NCBI GenBank assembly: GCA_043777375.1
Contig: JAYWHX010000184.1
Location: forward strand, 1-64,000
DNA: 64,000 bases
Direction: 5' to 3'
DNA from: TH-plancto1 sp043777375
GTDB taxonomy: Bacteria; Planctomycetota; Planctomycetia; Planctomycetales; Planctomycetaceae
Positions 43,788-53,280 of the stretch are shown here, in pieces. The notes beneath the pieces were generated by a model. That model saw only the letters and a list, made by a program, of their open reading frames with translations. It was not told the origin of the DNA and searched no databases. Every line of letters begins with the position of its first letter. Positions within the stretch are counted from its first letter, which is position 1. A program made the position numbers and the translations under genes.

Positions 43788-46424
43788 TCACAGGGCAGGG
43801 GAGGTTGCCAATTCCCGGCGAGGCACCCCGACCGTGATCTGGGTGGAAATTTCCTCGAATTCCCAATAGGTGGGCGGGGCTTCCAGTGAAAACAAGTCCG
43901 TATTGGAGGTGTTCGGATCTTGGGCGGGGACTTTCTCGCCAGCCGACGTTCGTGATGACTCGCCGTCAGGCGATTCTCCTGACCAAGTCTCCGCATCGGC
44001 AATCCCGGCGTCGATACGGAACATCAAGCGTCCCTTGTCATTGAGCTTGACCAGCTCAGTGTCATCAATCGACAAGGTCAGAGTCCCGACGGGGTTGTTC
44101 CAGGACTTGATCGATTGAACAGCTCCATCCTTGTACCCGGAGACTTCCAGACGCCCAACCGCTCCGATCACCTTGAGGGTGACATCGACTCGTTTCAATT
44201 CCAGAGGCAAAATCTCCGGAGGCAGATCGAACGCCACCCAGCCACTGGTGGCTCCTCGACGAGGAACCCACACGCCCGCGCGAGTGTCGAAGAACCCACT
44301 CGGCCGGGCTCCATCGGGTCCGTCGACTTCATAGAATTTCAACAGAGGTGTTGGAACGATGAATTCTGAACCAGCCTCGGGACGCTGCCAGGTTACTGGA
44401 ACGGCCACGAGAGCGGACCCCGTCATCAGGGCGTCGGGGCCATAGGACATCCCCACATCCCAGGGCTTCGTCCAAAAATAGAGCGTGGGGACAGGCGGCA
44501 TGGGGCGAGCCGGGACCGACTTCAACAATTCAGAGAGGATGCGTGTGCGGCGTTGCTGTTCATCGCTCAAGACATGAGCGGAGAGATACTGATCGGCACC
44601 GAGAACAGAATCAGATCCGGCAGTCCATCGACCATCATCCGATATATTCAGTCCGATTCGACCGGTATTGGTCGCAAAAAAGGCATCAGTCGGTTGCAGG
44701 CCCTGTGGAATCATGACCTGCCCAGACATCACTCCCGAGTGGAAACCCGCCGTGGCCGAAAGTGGCAAAGCCGCCCGCCCCGAGGACTGGGTGACAATGG
44801 TGCGCAGCCCTGGATTTTGAGGCAAGTCTTCCCACGACCAGCGGTCAATGTCAGTCCAGACCATGCGGCGGGTTGTCCCCTCGATCCCCGACATTTCGGG
44901 CATCATCCATCCCCCCCGGGTACCGGATAACGAGGCGGTCGAGGTTCCCCCTTGAGTAAACACACCAGCAATCCCTCCGACGCGGATATCAGCTGTGCCT
45001 GGGACCGCTTGAATCAGCTGGAGCGACGACGTGGAATCCGGAACATCGGAGCGGCTTTTCATCCCCGCACTGAGGAGCAGTCCCGCCGCGATCAGAGCCA
45101 AGACTGGCGTCGCGACCCCAAGCCACTCTGACTGCCCCTTCGTGCTGAGCCAAGCGCCACACACTGCGAGGAGCGCCGAAAAGCCGAGGAGTGTCCCCAG
45201 AACAATCCCTCGACTGGGAATGGTATATCCGACCATCAACCGGATCTGATCCTCGACCACTGAGACTGGCAGGGCGGGTGCTGGCCTGCGTATGAAGAAC
45301 TCTGCGGCCAGACTGTTCAGTGGCTCACTGGGGAAAAAGTCAGTTTTGAAGCTGTCTCCGCTTTCCGTCGCAGGAAAGGGATCTCGAGACTCGCGGGCTC
45401 GCAGCCATCCATCAGGCCCCAACGTCGTGACGAGGACTTGCCCATCTCCGTAGGTCTTCCAGAAGGCGGCTGGCCATCCATCAATTTGGTAAGCGGTCCG
45501 GGCATTTTCAGCGATGACCCGTACGAAAGTGACCGGGCGATCCAAGTCACGCTCGAACTGAGAGTTGACCGTCACTCCCGACACGTTGATCATGCTCACA
45601 CTTGTCAGGCCCACTTGATCAACAACTGTCAGGGCATCCTCGTTCCCCAACAGAGCCTCCAAAACCTCGGGAGAAACCTGATCCGCCATGACCCACAGTC
45701 GGCCACCTCCAGCCACCCAGCGGCGAATCGCCCCGATCCCGGCGGCATCGGTCAGAATCCGATCGTCCGCGATGACCAATTGGTCGAGCGCATCCAACAT
45801 TTCCTCACCCGCTGGAGCCAGAGGCTCCGCCAGATTCGAAAGATTTCCCGTTTGACCTCGTTCCACTCTCGCCGTGAGCAGCAAATCAATCGGATTCGCC
45901 GAACTCGAGCCTTCCGAGGGAGCCAAACCAGGTTCGGAGATGTACGCCGTGACTGGCTTTGCGGAGGAAATTCGCAAGGACTGATCAAACTGCATGGCCC
46001 CGACATCGTTCATGGCCAGTACTTCAGCTCCCCCTTCTTCACGAGAGAGCACCAAGGTCCGCATGTCAAAAAACTTTTGCTCGGGATCGGACACAGCTGG
46101 CATCCGCAAGGGATGCCAAGTCCTCATCCGGGAGTGGGGTGGCATCCAGATTCGACACCCGAATTGCAAGGTTGGATCACCGACGAAATGCGTCGTGGCG
46201 AGCAGGTCGACTTCCCGATCCTGTGGATTTCGCAGGTTGACCGAGATCACTCCCCATGTCTCGGGGCGGTAGAGCCCCATTCCACCGGTGGAGAGGTTGA
46301 ATTTTTCAACCCCGCGTACTGCGGGAGGAGCCGTCTCCTGTGCCATGAGTGGCGCCAGGCAAACCAAGCACCCGATCAAACGAATGCACCCAGACAGGAG
46401 TTGTCGCACAGGAGGCAGTTCCAA
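43788..46424 (-). CDS. Large extracytoplasmic membrane protein with the ABC exporter
   Basis: Predicted 878 residues; not a named family to me. A signal peptide (LLSGCIRLIGCLVCLAPLMA) is followed by a beta-rich periplasmic region. A glutamine-amidotransferase-like segment (AIRRWVAGGGRLWVMADQ and DGQVLVTTLGPDGWL), similar in style to DUF4350 or GldG-type proteins, then leads to two hydrophobic helices (about 410-462) and a second large beta-rich region. The start codon is uncertain: TTG 46424 is the first in the frame, with a GTG five codons in. It lies immediately upstream of the ABC ATPase and permease genes, so it is probably the transporter's extracytoplasmic subunit. Confidence 0.7.
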   Translation of the reverse strand: MELPPVRQLLSGCIRLIGCLVCLAPLMAQETAPPAVRGVEKFNLSTGGMGLYRPETWGVISVNLRNPQDREVDLLATTHFVGDPTLQFGCRIWMPPHSRMRTWHPLRMPAVSDPEQKFFDMRTLVLSREEGGAEVLAMNDVGAMQFDQSLRISSAKPVTAYISEPGLAPSEGSSSANPIDLLLTARVERGQTGNLSNLAEPLAPAGEEMLDALDQLVIADDRILTDAAGIGAIRRWVAGGGRLWVMADQVSPEVLEALLGNEDALTVVDQVGLTSVSMINVSGVTVNSQFERDLDRPVTFVRVIAENARTAYQIDGWPAAFWKTYGDGQVLVTTLGPDGWLRARESRDPFPATESGDSFKTDFFPSEPLNSLAAEFFIRRPAPALPVSVVEDQIRLMVGYTIPSRGIVLGTLLGFSALLAVCGAWLSTKGQSEWLGVATPVLALIAAGLLLSAGMKSRSDVPDSTSSLQLIQAVPGTADIRVGGIAGVFTQGGTSTASLSGTRGGWMMPEMSGIEGTTRRMVWTDIDRWSWEDLPQNPGLRTIVTQSSGRAALPLSATAGFHSGVMSGQVMIPQGLQPTDAFFATNTGRIGLNISDDGRWTAGSDSVLGADQYLSAHVLSDEQQRRTRILSELLKSVPARPMPPVPTLYFWTKPWDVGMSYGPDALMTGSALVAVPVTWQRPEAGSEFIVPTPLLKFYEVDGPDGARPSGFFDTRAGVWVPRRGATSGWVAFDLPPEILPLELKRVDVTLKVIGAVGRLEVSGYKDGAVQSIKSWNNPVGTLTLSIDDTELVKLNDKGRLMFRIDAGIADAETWSGESPDGESSRTSAGEKVPAQDPNTSNTDLFSLEAPPTYWEFEEISTQITVGVPRRELATSPAL

Positions 46425-46709
46425 AGATTCCGGGGACCAAAAGAAAAGACCATCATGCTACTCGCTGCTGTGACTGACATTCAATCCAATGGGAAAGAAT
46501 CCGAGAGAGCAGAGAGCCTTTCGCGTTCGCAAATCAATGCTCGCTTCTCTTCTCATCACTCGACGGTTCAGGTATCGTCGACCGACTGTTTCGTCAGCTT
46601 TTGATCGTGCGCTGGCTGGTTGCCCAGATCAGCGGATCGCCATCAGAAATTGTGACGCACAATGATTGCGGGTGGTCGCCCGCAGCAGGGGTTCATACGA
46701 GGTGAGAAG
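46425..46709. promoter_or_regulatory. Divergent upstream region of the ABC operon and frr
   Basis: No gene seen. The frr frame is open from 46662, but ATG 46710 has a GAGGTGA just ahead and yields the canonical N-terminus, so the true gap is about 285 bases and must contain promoters for both directions. Confidence 0.5.
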
Positions 46710-47270
46710 ATGACTCAGGAAGAGATCTTATTTGACGCCGAGGAGCGAATGGAGAAGGCCTCGAGCGTCTTCAAAGGGCAGCTGCAGGGGCTCCGCATTG
46801 GGCGGGCAACTCCAGGCCTCGTCGACTCTGTCCGTGTTCTTTACTACGGGTCACCCACGCCCCTCAAGCAGATGGCAAACATCAGCTGTCCTGAGCCCCA
46901 GCAGATTGTGATTCGTCCATTTGATGCCGGGCAGCTCAGCGAAATCGTGAAAGCGATTCAAGCCAGTGACGCCGGAATGGCTCCCATCAATGACGGCAAG
47001 CTGATTCGAATCAACGTCCCGCCTTTGTCGACGGAACGACGCAAGGAAATGGTTCACCGTATCGGCAAGATGGCAGAAGAATCCCGAGTGGCCATCCGCA
47101 ACGTCCGTCGCGATGCGAACAAGCACGCAGAGCAGGGCGAAAAAGATAAGCTGATGACTGAGGATGAATGCAAAGCCTGCAAGGAAGACATTCAGAACCT
47201 CACCAAAAAATACGAGGGAGAAGTGAACAGCTACGCCCTGACGAAAGAAGCCGACATCATGCAGGATTAA
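46710..47270 (+). CDS. frr: Ribosome recycling factor
   Basis: Predicted 186 residues, the usual size for RRF, which with EF-G splits post-termination ribosomes in the cytoplasm. Diagnostic segments: GLRIGRATPGLVDSVRVLYY, PLKQMANISCPEPQQIVIRP, GKLIRINVPPLSTERRKEMV, and VAIRNVRRDANKHAE. Normally frr follows pyrH and tsf, but here those genes are absent and a divergent ABC operon lies upstream. Start ATG 46710 with GAGGTGA five bases upstream. Confidence 0.96.
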   Translation: MTQEEILFDAEERMEKASSVFKGQLQGLRIGRATPGLVDSVRVLYYGSPTPLKQMANISCPEPQQIVIRPFDAGQLSEIVKAIQASDAGMAPINDGKLIRINVPPLSTERRKEMVHRIGKMAEESRVAIRNVRRDANKHAEQGEKDKLMTEDECKACKEDIQNLTKKYEGEVNSYALTKEADIMQD

Positions 47271-47323
47271 CGGATTGGCGGAGAGTTCACTGGATCTGTG
47301 TGTCCCTTGACTGGAGTCATCAC

Positions 47324-49186
47324 TTGAGCTGGCTGACCGCGACGCTCCATCACTTTCGGATCGCCCTGCTCACCGCAGGGTTGTGTTTGGTGTGTATCGC
47401 CTCCGCGATCGCGCAGGCGCCGAGTACGACTCCTGCTCCGGTGACTGGTTCCCCGGCCCTTCCTACAGAGCCCGCAGCCGGACCTCCCGCGTCAATCACA
47501 TCCAGTGCCACCCGTTGGGCACCAGACCCAACGGGTTTCGCGAGAGGAAATCGTTTTCCTCCACAGGTTGGATTCTATTTCAGCTGGTGGAAATTCGTGC
47601 CGGTCGTCCTGTTGTTTCTGGCTTGGACGCACTACTCCAACTGGGTTCACGAAGACAGTCGGGGCTTACGAGTCCGTCCGCAATACTGGAACTCGCTCCA
47701 GCTGGCGGGCGGAGCTGCGGGGTTTTTAGCAGCTCTCACGGTCCCGGTACCGTTCGCAGGACTTGGGCTCGCGCTCGTCACGATCGGAGCCCCCCTAGGG
47801 ATGTATATCGCAGAACGTAATCAAGCGGTGCCCGAATCGGCCCGTGTCATGACGCAGAAGCACATCGCGCAATGGACACGTCGACAGCTCTCGAAAATCG
47901 GCATCCATCTAGGGACTCAGGAAGAAGTCGAAAAGGCATCCGGTCCCCCCATTGTGTTCGTGGGTAAGAACAAGACCGGCAAACGCGATGAAAAAACCTC
48001 GCGCGCTGTTGAGCAGTCTAAGGGCTATCTCGCCGCTCGTGAACTGGTCTACGACAGCATCATGCGTCGCTGCACTGACATTCACTTGGAGCCCAAAGAG
48101 GACGAACTCGCCATTCGTTTGCGAATCGACGGCATCATGTTTCCGACAGAGCCATTCGACCGGGCTGTGGGCGATGCCATTGTCAACATCTTCAAAGTGC
48201 TGGGCGCGATGGATATCACCGAGCGCCGCCGCGCTCAAGACGGCTCGTTTGGCGCGATCGTCGAGTCCCGCGAGATTGACTTCCGCGTCGCCACCCAGGG
48301 CACCCGCTTCGGCGAGAAGATGTCTCTGCGTATTCTCGACCAGTCCAATTCGGTTAAATCTCTCGATCAACTCGGCATGCGAAAGCAAATGCAGGATTCG
48401 ATCGAGAAGGTCATTCACCAGCCAAACGGGCTGTTCCTCAGCTGCGGTCCGACCGGAGCCGGAAAGTCCACGACCTTGTACGCCGCTCTTCAATCTCTCG
48501 ATTCGAATGATATGAATATCATTACGATCGAGGACCCCGTCGAATACAAGATGGCCAGCGTCAATCAGATTGAAATCAATACGAAATCCGGCGAGACCTT
48601 CGGAAAGTCGCTCCGCAACATCCTGCGACAAGACCCCGATGTCGTCATGATCGGCGAAATCCGGGACGAGGAAACAGCAAAGGTCTGTTGTCAGGCAGCC
48701 AACACTGGCCACATGGTCTTCTCGACCATCCATGCCAACGATTCCATCACTGCACTGTTCCGTTTAATCGATCTGGGGGTTGAGCCATTTATGCTGTCCT
48801 CCTCGATTTCGGCCATTCTTGCTCAGCGGCTAGGACGCAAGCTGTGCCCGCACTGCAAAGAAGCCTACAAGCCGAATCCCGAGTTCCTAAAGCAGGCGGG
48901 CCTGTCCGCAGAAAAAGTGAAAGAGCTTTACCGCGCGAAGGAAGCCAAGGGAGCAGCGGACCGGTGTACTCATTGCAGCGGCATGGGATACATGGGGCGA
49001 ATCGGCGTGTTCGAATTGCTGGTCATTAACGAACGGATGCGAGAAATGATTCGCGAAACCGATTCGATGTCCAACATTCGGGCGGAAGCCCGCAAGACCG
49101 GCATGCTGACGATGATGGAAGAAGGGGTTCGCCTCGTAGTTCGCGGGGTCACTTCGGTCGACGAAATTGTACGGGTGGTCAAGTAA
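47324..49186 (+). CDS. Membrane-anchored PilB/GspE-type secretion ATPase
   Basis: Predicted 620 residues from TTG 47324 (GGAG seven bases upstream); the frame runs back into frr, but that part is without family likeness. Unlike typical cytoplasmic GspE/PilB, it starts with a signal-like hydrophobic segment (IALLTAGLCLVCIASAIAQA) and a Pro/Ala-rich stretch. Two further hydrophobic regions follow (WWKFVPVVLLFLAW and LAGGAAGFLAALTVPVPFAG). The ATPase core is standard: an N2-type domain (SIMRRCTDIHLEPKEDELAI), Walker A GPTGAGKST at about 375, Asp box NIITIEDPVEYKM, Walker B VVMIGEIRDEETA, His box STIHAND, and a tetracysteine zinc site (Cys508, Cys511, Cys548, Cys551). It powers type II secretion or type IV pilus assembly. 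No other pilus or T2SS genes are near. Confidence 0.88.
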   Translation: MSWLTATLHHFRIALLTAGLCLVCIASAIAQAPSTTPAPVTGSPALPTEPAAGPPASITSSATRWAPDPTGFARGNRFPPQVGFYFSWWKFVPVVLLFLAWTHYSNWVHEDSRGLRVRPQYWNSLQLAGGAAGFLAALTVPVPFAGLGLALVTIGAPLGMYIAERNQAVPESARVMTQKHIAQWTRRQLSKIGIHLGTQEEVEKASGPPIVFVGKNKTGKRDEKTSRAVEQSKGYLAARELVYDSIMRRCTDIHLEPKEDELAIRLRIDGIMFPTEPFDRAVGDAIVNIFKVLGAMDITERRRAQDGSFGAIVESREIDFRVATQGTRFGEKMSLRILDQSNSVKSLDQLGMRKQMQDSIEKVIHQPNGLFLSCGPTGAGKSTTLYAALQSLDSNDMNIITIEDPVEYKMASVNQIEINTKSGETFGKSLRNILRQDPDVVMIGEIRDEETAKVCCQAANTGHMVFSTIHANDSITALFRLIDLGVEPFMLSSSISAILAQRLGRKLCPHCKEAYKPNPEFLKQAGLSAEKVKELYRAKEAKGAADRCTHCSGMGYMGRIGVFELLVINERMREMIRETDSMSNIRAEARKTGMLTMMEEGVRLVVRGVTSVDEIVRVVK

Positions 49187-49188
49187 CC

Positions 49189-49902
49189 ATGATCGATCTC
49201 CTTCTCGTTTTGATTTTCGCGGGTGTCACTTGGGCCGTCGCCGGCGAAGGCCCCTGGGGGGCTGGCCTGGTCCTTGTCAGTGTCGTCCTTTCGGGACTGC
49301 TGGCCATGAATCTCTTCGAGCCCGCAGCTGAGATGTTGCAGGGAGTCTTGGGCTCGTACGAGTGGCAACACCGTGTGGACATCATCGCTTTCCTCGGGCT
49401 GTTCTCCCTCGGTGTCTGGGGACTGCGCGAAGCCACTGAACGAATCATGCCCACAACCGCTGATGTGGCCGGGTTGGTCTACGAACTGCGCTGGGCCTTC
49501 GGAGCTGCAACCGGATATGCAATGGTCGCCATTCTGCTGACAGCTCTGCACACAGCTCCATTAAGCCGGGAGTTTATCGGCTTTAGCCCGGAACGGAATA
49601 ATCTGTTCGATGCGGCCGCACCAGACAGACAGTGGCTCGGCTTCACTCAATATGTCAGCGAGCGAGTCCTTCGATCCGGTTCCACGGGTCCGTTTTTCGA
49701 TGGGGCTCAGTTACCTTTAATCCCCGAAGATCCCAGCACGATCCAAGTGTTGACCTCATTCCCGATTCGGTATGCCCAAAGGCGCGAACTGTTCTCGGGT
49801 TCGGTGGTCGGGTCCGCAGGTCCCACGTCGACTTCCGGCCCGCCGACCTCTGCTCCTCCGCCGACGCCCTCGCCCTCTGGCGGTGGAGCTTCCGGCTTCT
49901 AA
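49189..49902 (+). CDS. CvpA-like membrane protein
   Basis: Predicted 237 residues with about four hydrophobic segments in the first 130: LLLVLIFAGVTWAVAG, AGLVLVSVVLSGLLAMNLF, DIIAFLGLFSLGVWGLRE and GAATGYAMVAILLTALH. The order and spacing resemble CvpA/colicin V production proteins. The tail is Pro/Ser/Gly-rich and low in complexity (SGPPTSAPPPTPSPSGGG). It starts two bases after the secretion ATPase stop codon, so it is almost certainly co-translated. Functional link to the ATPase is inferred only from this spacing. Confidence 0.75.
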   Translation: MIDLLLVLIFAGVTWAVAGEGPWGAGLVLVSVVLSGLLAMNLFEPAAEMLQGVLGSYEWQHRVDIIAFLGLFSLGVWGLREATERIMPTTADVAGLVYELRWAFGAATGYAMVAILLTALHTAPLSREFIGFSPERNNLFDAAAPDRQWLGFTQYVSERVLRSGSTGPFFDGAQLPLIPEDPSTIQVLTSFPIRYAQRRELFSGSVVGSAGPTSTSGPPTSAPPPTPSPSGGGASGF

Positions 49903-49980
49903 GACCTTGCCGTTCCGTGGTTGCCTGGTCACCCTCGCACACTCACTGACTGTTTCTCTCCTCTCACCACAGAATCACCC

Positions 49981-50295
49981 ATGCTGGCGCACAACGTCTA
50001 CTTCACTCTCGAAGATCCTTCCCCGGCCAAGATCGAAGAACTGGTCGCCGCCTGTCACAAGTATCTGAAAGATCCCCAAGACCATCCCGGTCTGGTGTTT
50101 TTTGCTGCGGGCACCGTCGTCAATGAATTGGCTCGCCCCGTGAATGACCGCATGTTTCATGTGGCCTTGCATGTCGTCTTTCAGGATAAGCACTCCCACG
50201 ATCTGTACCAGGTCGCTCCTCCGCACTTAAAGTTCATCGAACTGCACAAGCCCAGCTGGCGCAATGTCCGAGTGTTCGACTCCTACGTCAGTTAG
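49981..50295 (+). CDS. Dabb-family (stress-responsive alpha/beta-barrel) protein
   Basis: Predicted 104 residues; the open frame begins upstream at 49921 but family likeness begins at ATG 49981. It matches the Dabb ferredoxin-like fold: LAHNVYFTLEDPSPAKIEEL, LVFFAAGTVVNEL, FHVALHVVFQDKHSHDLYQ and HLKFIE. These small dimeric proteins are of mixed or unknown role; some are enzymes in plants and fungi. It follows the CvpA-like gene by 78 bases and precedes the GH5 gene closely. Confidence 0.85.
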   Translation: MLAHNVYFTLEDPSPAKIEELVAACHKYLKDPQDHPGLVFFAAGTVVNELARPVNDRMFHVALHVVFQDKHSHDLYQVAPPHLKFIELHKPSWRNVRVFDSYVS

Positions 50296-50341
50296 CTCCT
50301 TCTGGCGTTCCCGTCCTGAGAAATTGATCCCTGGCGGTCTG

Positions 50342-52003
50342 ATGAGAACTCCTGCGCGCTGTCTCCGTGTCCTCATGTTTCTGGTCGCGTTCTTCGGGGT
50401 CGCCCACGGCGAAAACCCTGTCAAGCTGGCCACTGAAGGACGAATTGACCTCATCCCCGATGACCAGGTCGGGCGCCTCATCGATGGTCGCGTGTCGAGC
50501 GGACGCGGGCAGATCGGGAGGATGAGTTGGCTTCCCGCTGACCGGCAGGACCGCGGATATACGTCCTCACTGACCTCCACGCACCGCAGCTGGAGGACGT
50601 TCGAGCTGACCTTTACTCCGGAGAAATCAGGAACCGTCCTGCTGACCCTGATGGGGCCGTGGGCTTTTGCGGGTGACAACAACCTCTACCGAGAGGAATT
50701 AGAGTGGGATGCTCTTACCGCGTCCGGAACTCAGCTCGATAACGGCGGCTTTGAGACTCCGACTGGCTGGCAACTGCAAGGGGGATCGATTGCCACGGCA
50801 ACCGCAGATCGCCCAGCCGTCGACGGACAGAAAGTGGCGCGCTCGTGGCATAACGCACGCGTATCCGTACCGCTCATAGTCCGGGCTGGTGAGGTCGTCA
50901 CACTTAAGGGGCAAGTGCGGTCAGTTCGACCCGCAGATTTCGAGGAGATGCCGCGGATTTTATCCCGCGACACGGCAGCGCATCGCCACATAAAACGCTT
51001 TCAACACGGGGTCAATCTGGGAAATTATCTGGAGGCTCCACGCGGACAGAACTGGGGCCACACCTACACCACTCGTGACTTCGAAGAGATCCACAAGGCA
51101 GGTTTTGACCATGTCCGCTTGCCAGTCGGGTGGCAGAACTTCACCGGCCCTGGCCCCGAATTCCGTCTGGAAAACGAGGTTTTTGACAAAGTGGATTTCC
51201 TGATCCACGAAGCATTGCAGCACAAGTTAGCAGTAATCGTTGATGTGCATCACTTCGAGGACTTCACAACCGATCCGGTCGCACACCGGGCCCGGCTACT
51301 GGCGATTTGGCGACAGATCAGTCAGCGGTACTCCCAGCTGCCTGAGACAGTCGCCTTTGAATTACTGAACGAGCCCAAGGACGCTGCGACAACGACGATC
51401 CTGAATCCGATCTATGCCGAGCTCATCTCCGAGATTCGTAAAGCGAATCACGCTCGGACGATTTTTGTGGGGCCAGGACTGTGGAACCGCGTCTCAGAAC
51501 TCAACAGTCTGCAACTGCCTGCCGATGACCAGAATCTCATCGTGACAGTCCACAGCTACGATCCGTTCGAGTTCACTCATCAGGGGGCCAGTTGGGCCGG
51601 ACCTGAGATGCAGAAGCTGAAGGGAATTCGCTTTCCCGGACCGCCTGCAACTCCCCTGGAGATTCCGCCTGGACTTTCCCCGGCACTTGCGGAATGGTTA
51701 CAGCAGTACAACACGCTGCCCGCAGATCAGAATCCGTGTGGTCCACGCGTGATGCGAGAACTGGCTCACGAAGCACGCGAGTGGTCCGAGTATTTCGGTC
51801 GGCCGGTCCACTTCGGGGAATTCGGAGCCTATCAGTCGGCGGACGATGTCTCACGCGCGAACTACTGCCGAGAGTTCCGTCAGTCGATTGAAGCGGCTGG
51901 TCTGGGATGGGCGTTGTGGGACTGGAGTGCGGGCTTTCGGTACTGGGACCCAGTCCGCCAGCAGCCCGTGCCGGGGATGCATGAGGCATTATTCGGTCGT
52001 TGA
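50342..52003 (+). CDS. Secreted glycoside hydrolase family 5 (endoglucanase-like)
   Basis: Predicted 553 residues from ATG 50342, preceded by a weak ribosome site; the open frame extends back to 50264. A signal peptide (CLRVLMFLVAFFGVAHG) leads to a beta-rich N-terminal domain (about 30-220) that resembles a carbohydrate-binding jelly roll (NGGFETPTGWQLQGG). The C-terminal GH5 barrel shows GVNLGNYLEAP, GFDHVRLPVGWQNF, VIVDVHHFEDF, acid/base Glu in VAFELLNEPKD and nucleophile Glu in VHFGEFGAY. It should hydrolyse beta-1,4-glucans or related polymers. Confidence 0.9.
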   Translation: MRTPARCLRVLMFLVAFFGVAHGENPVKLATEGRIDLIPDDQVGRLIDGRVSSGRGQIGRMSWLPADRQDRGYTSSLTSTHRSWRTFELTFTPEKSGTVLLTLMGPWAFAGDNNLYREELEWDALTASGTQLDNGGFETPTGWQLQGGSIATATADRPAVDGQKVARSWHNARVSVPLIVRAGEVVTLKGQVRSVRPADFEEMPRILSRDTAAHRHIKRFQHGVNLGNYLEAPRGQNWGHTYTTRDFEEIHKAGFDHVRLPVGWQNFTGPGPEFRLENEVFDKVDFLIHEALQHKLAVIVDVHHFEDFTTDPVAHRARLLAIWRQISQRYSQLPETVAFELLNEPKDAATTTILNPIYAELISEIRKANHARTIFVGPGLWNRVSELNSLQLPADDQNLIVTVHSYDPFEFTHQGASWAGPEMQKLKGIRFPGPPATPLEIPPGLSPALAEWLQQYNTLPADQNPCGPRVMRELAHEAREWSEYFGRPVHFGEFGAYQSADDVSRANYCREFRQSIEAAGLGWALWDWSAGFRYWDPVRQQPVPGMHEALFGR

Positions 52004-52201
52004 TATGCACCGATTGCCCCATTGACTGCCACAGCAGGCATGACCGGCACCGGCCATACATTTCATACAAAATGTCAAACCGACGTGTTGAAACACGCAC
52101 CAGACCACGATGTGAATAAAAAAGCAAACAGGAGGTCCAGGGGCTTGAATTCTCGGACTAGGGTAAAGAGTCGTCAGTCTTGACACTCTCTCCGAGTTGA
52201 C

Positions 52202-53278
52202 ATGCATCGCAAATTCCACTTCCTGCTGATGTTGCTCATCGCACAAGCTGCTTGCTTGGCGGCTGGGCTTGTTGTCCATACACGCCAGCAGATGGCTGTG
52301 GCGAAGTCTGTCCAGTCTGGATCAGAGCTGGCGCGAGACTCTGTGTTGATTGCGGCTAACGTATTTGTCTGGACCTTTGGGTTGCAGGGCGCTGTGGCCT
52401 GGGTGCTGATTGGGCGGATGCTGGGACGGCACGAGGTCACAGAAAGCCTGTCCCGAGATGAAGTCTATCTACGCACGCAGGAGTTGATTCGAACACGCGA
52501 CGCAGTGATCTTTGGACTCGCTAAGCTCGCTGAGTCTCGTGACCCGGAGACGGGGCACCACCTGGAACGCATCGCGGCGTACTCGACCCGTTTGGCCTCT
52601 GCGATCCGGCGTCACCCCAAGTATCACGATGCGATCCCCGCGACCTTCATGCAGTCAATTGGGATCAATTCCGCTCTCCATGATATCGGCAAAGTGGGGA
52701 TTCCAGACCATGTGCTACTGAAGCCAGGTCCGCTGACGGAGGAAGAGATCGCCATCATGCGGCACCATCCGCGAATTGGGGCCGATTGCATCGAGCAGAT
52801 TCAACGCCGTCTCGGAGAATCGACCTTCCTGCATCAAGCCCGCGAGATCGCCCTGTATCACCATGAACGCTGGGATGGAAGCGGCTATCCGTTCGGCATC
52901 CACAGCGAAGAGATTCCACTGTCAGCCCGCATCGTGACCATCGCCGATGTGTACGACGCCTTAACCAGCCGCCGAGTCTACAAGGACCCGTACTCTCACG
53001 CGGTCTCTGTCGAGAAAATCAAGCAAGGTGCCGGTCGTCAATTTGATCCACAACTTGTCGAGATTTTCCTGTCGATTGAATCGCAGTTCGAAGAGATCGC
53101 CATCTCACTGCGGGCACCGGATGAAGAGGGGCCACTCGCTTTGCAGCCATCGGATGATCGATGTGAAGATTTAATCTCTGAAGAGTCCGGCAATCTGCTG
53201 GAGTCATTGGGCGGATTTCAGATTCCTCACCCATCCGTCCGTGCCGTTCCCAACACTGTCATCAACCACGCGGGTTAA
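52202..53278 (+). CDS. HD-GYP domain cyclic-di-GMP phosphodiesterase
   Basis: Predicted 358 residues. Two N-terminal hydrophobic segments (about 6-26 and 47-72) flank a short loop, then a signalling helix (about 75-105) joins the HD-GYP domain. Catalytic motifs are intact: GHHLERIAAYS, the metal pair ALHDIGKVGIPD (His160, Asp161), MRHHPRIG, the GYP motif HHERWDGSGYP (220-230) and IADVYDALTSRR. It should hydrolyse c-di-GMP to pGpG or GMP. A ~70-residue acidic tail follows. Its stop lies two bases before the next gene's ATG. Confidence 0.93.
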   Translation: MHRKFHFLLMLLIAQAACLAAGLVVHTRQQMAVAKSVQSGSELARDSVLIAANVFVWTFGLQGAVAWVLIGRMLGRHEVTESLSRDEVYLRTQELIRTRDAVIFGLAKLAESRDPETGHHLERIAAYSTRLASAIRRHPKYHDAIPATFMQSIGINSALHDIGKVGIPDHVLLKPGPLTEEEIAIMRHHPRIGADCIEQIQRRLGESTFLHQAREIALYHHERWDGSGYPFGIHSEEIPLSARIVTIADVYDALTSRRVYKDPYSHAVSVEKIKQGAGRQFDPQLVEIFLSIESQFEEIAISLRAPDEEGPLALQPSDDRCEDLISEESGNLLESLGGFQIPHPSVRAVPNTVINHAG

Positions 53279-53280
53279 TC

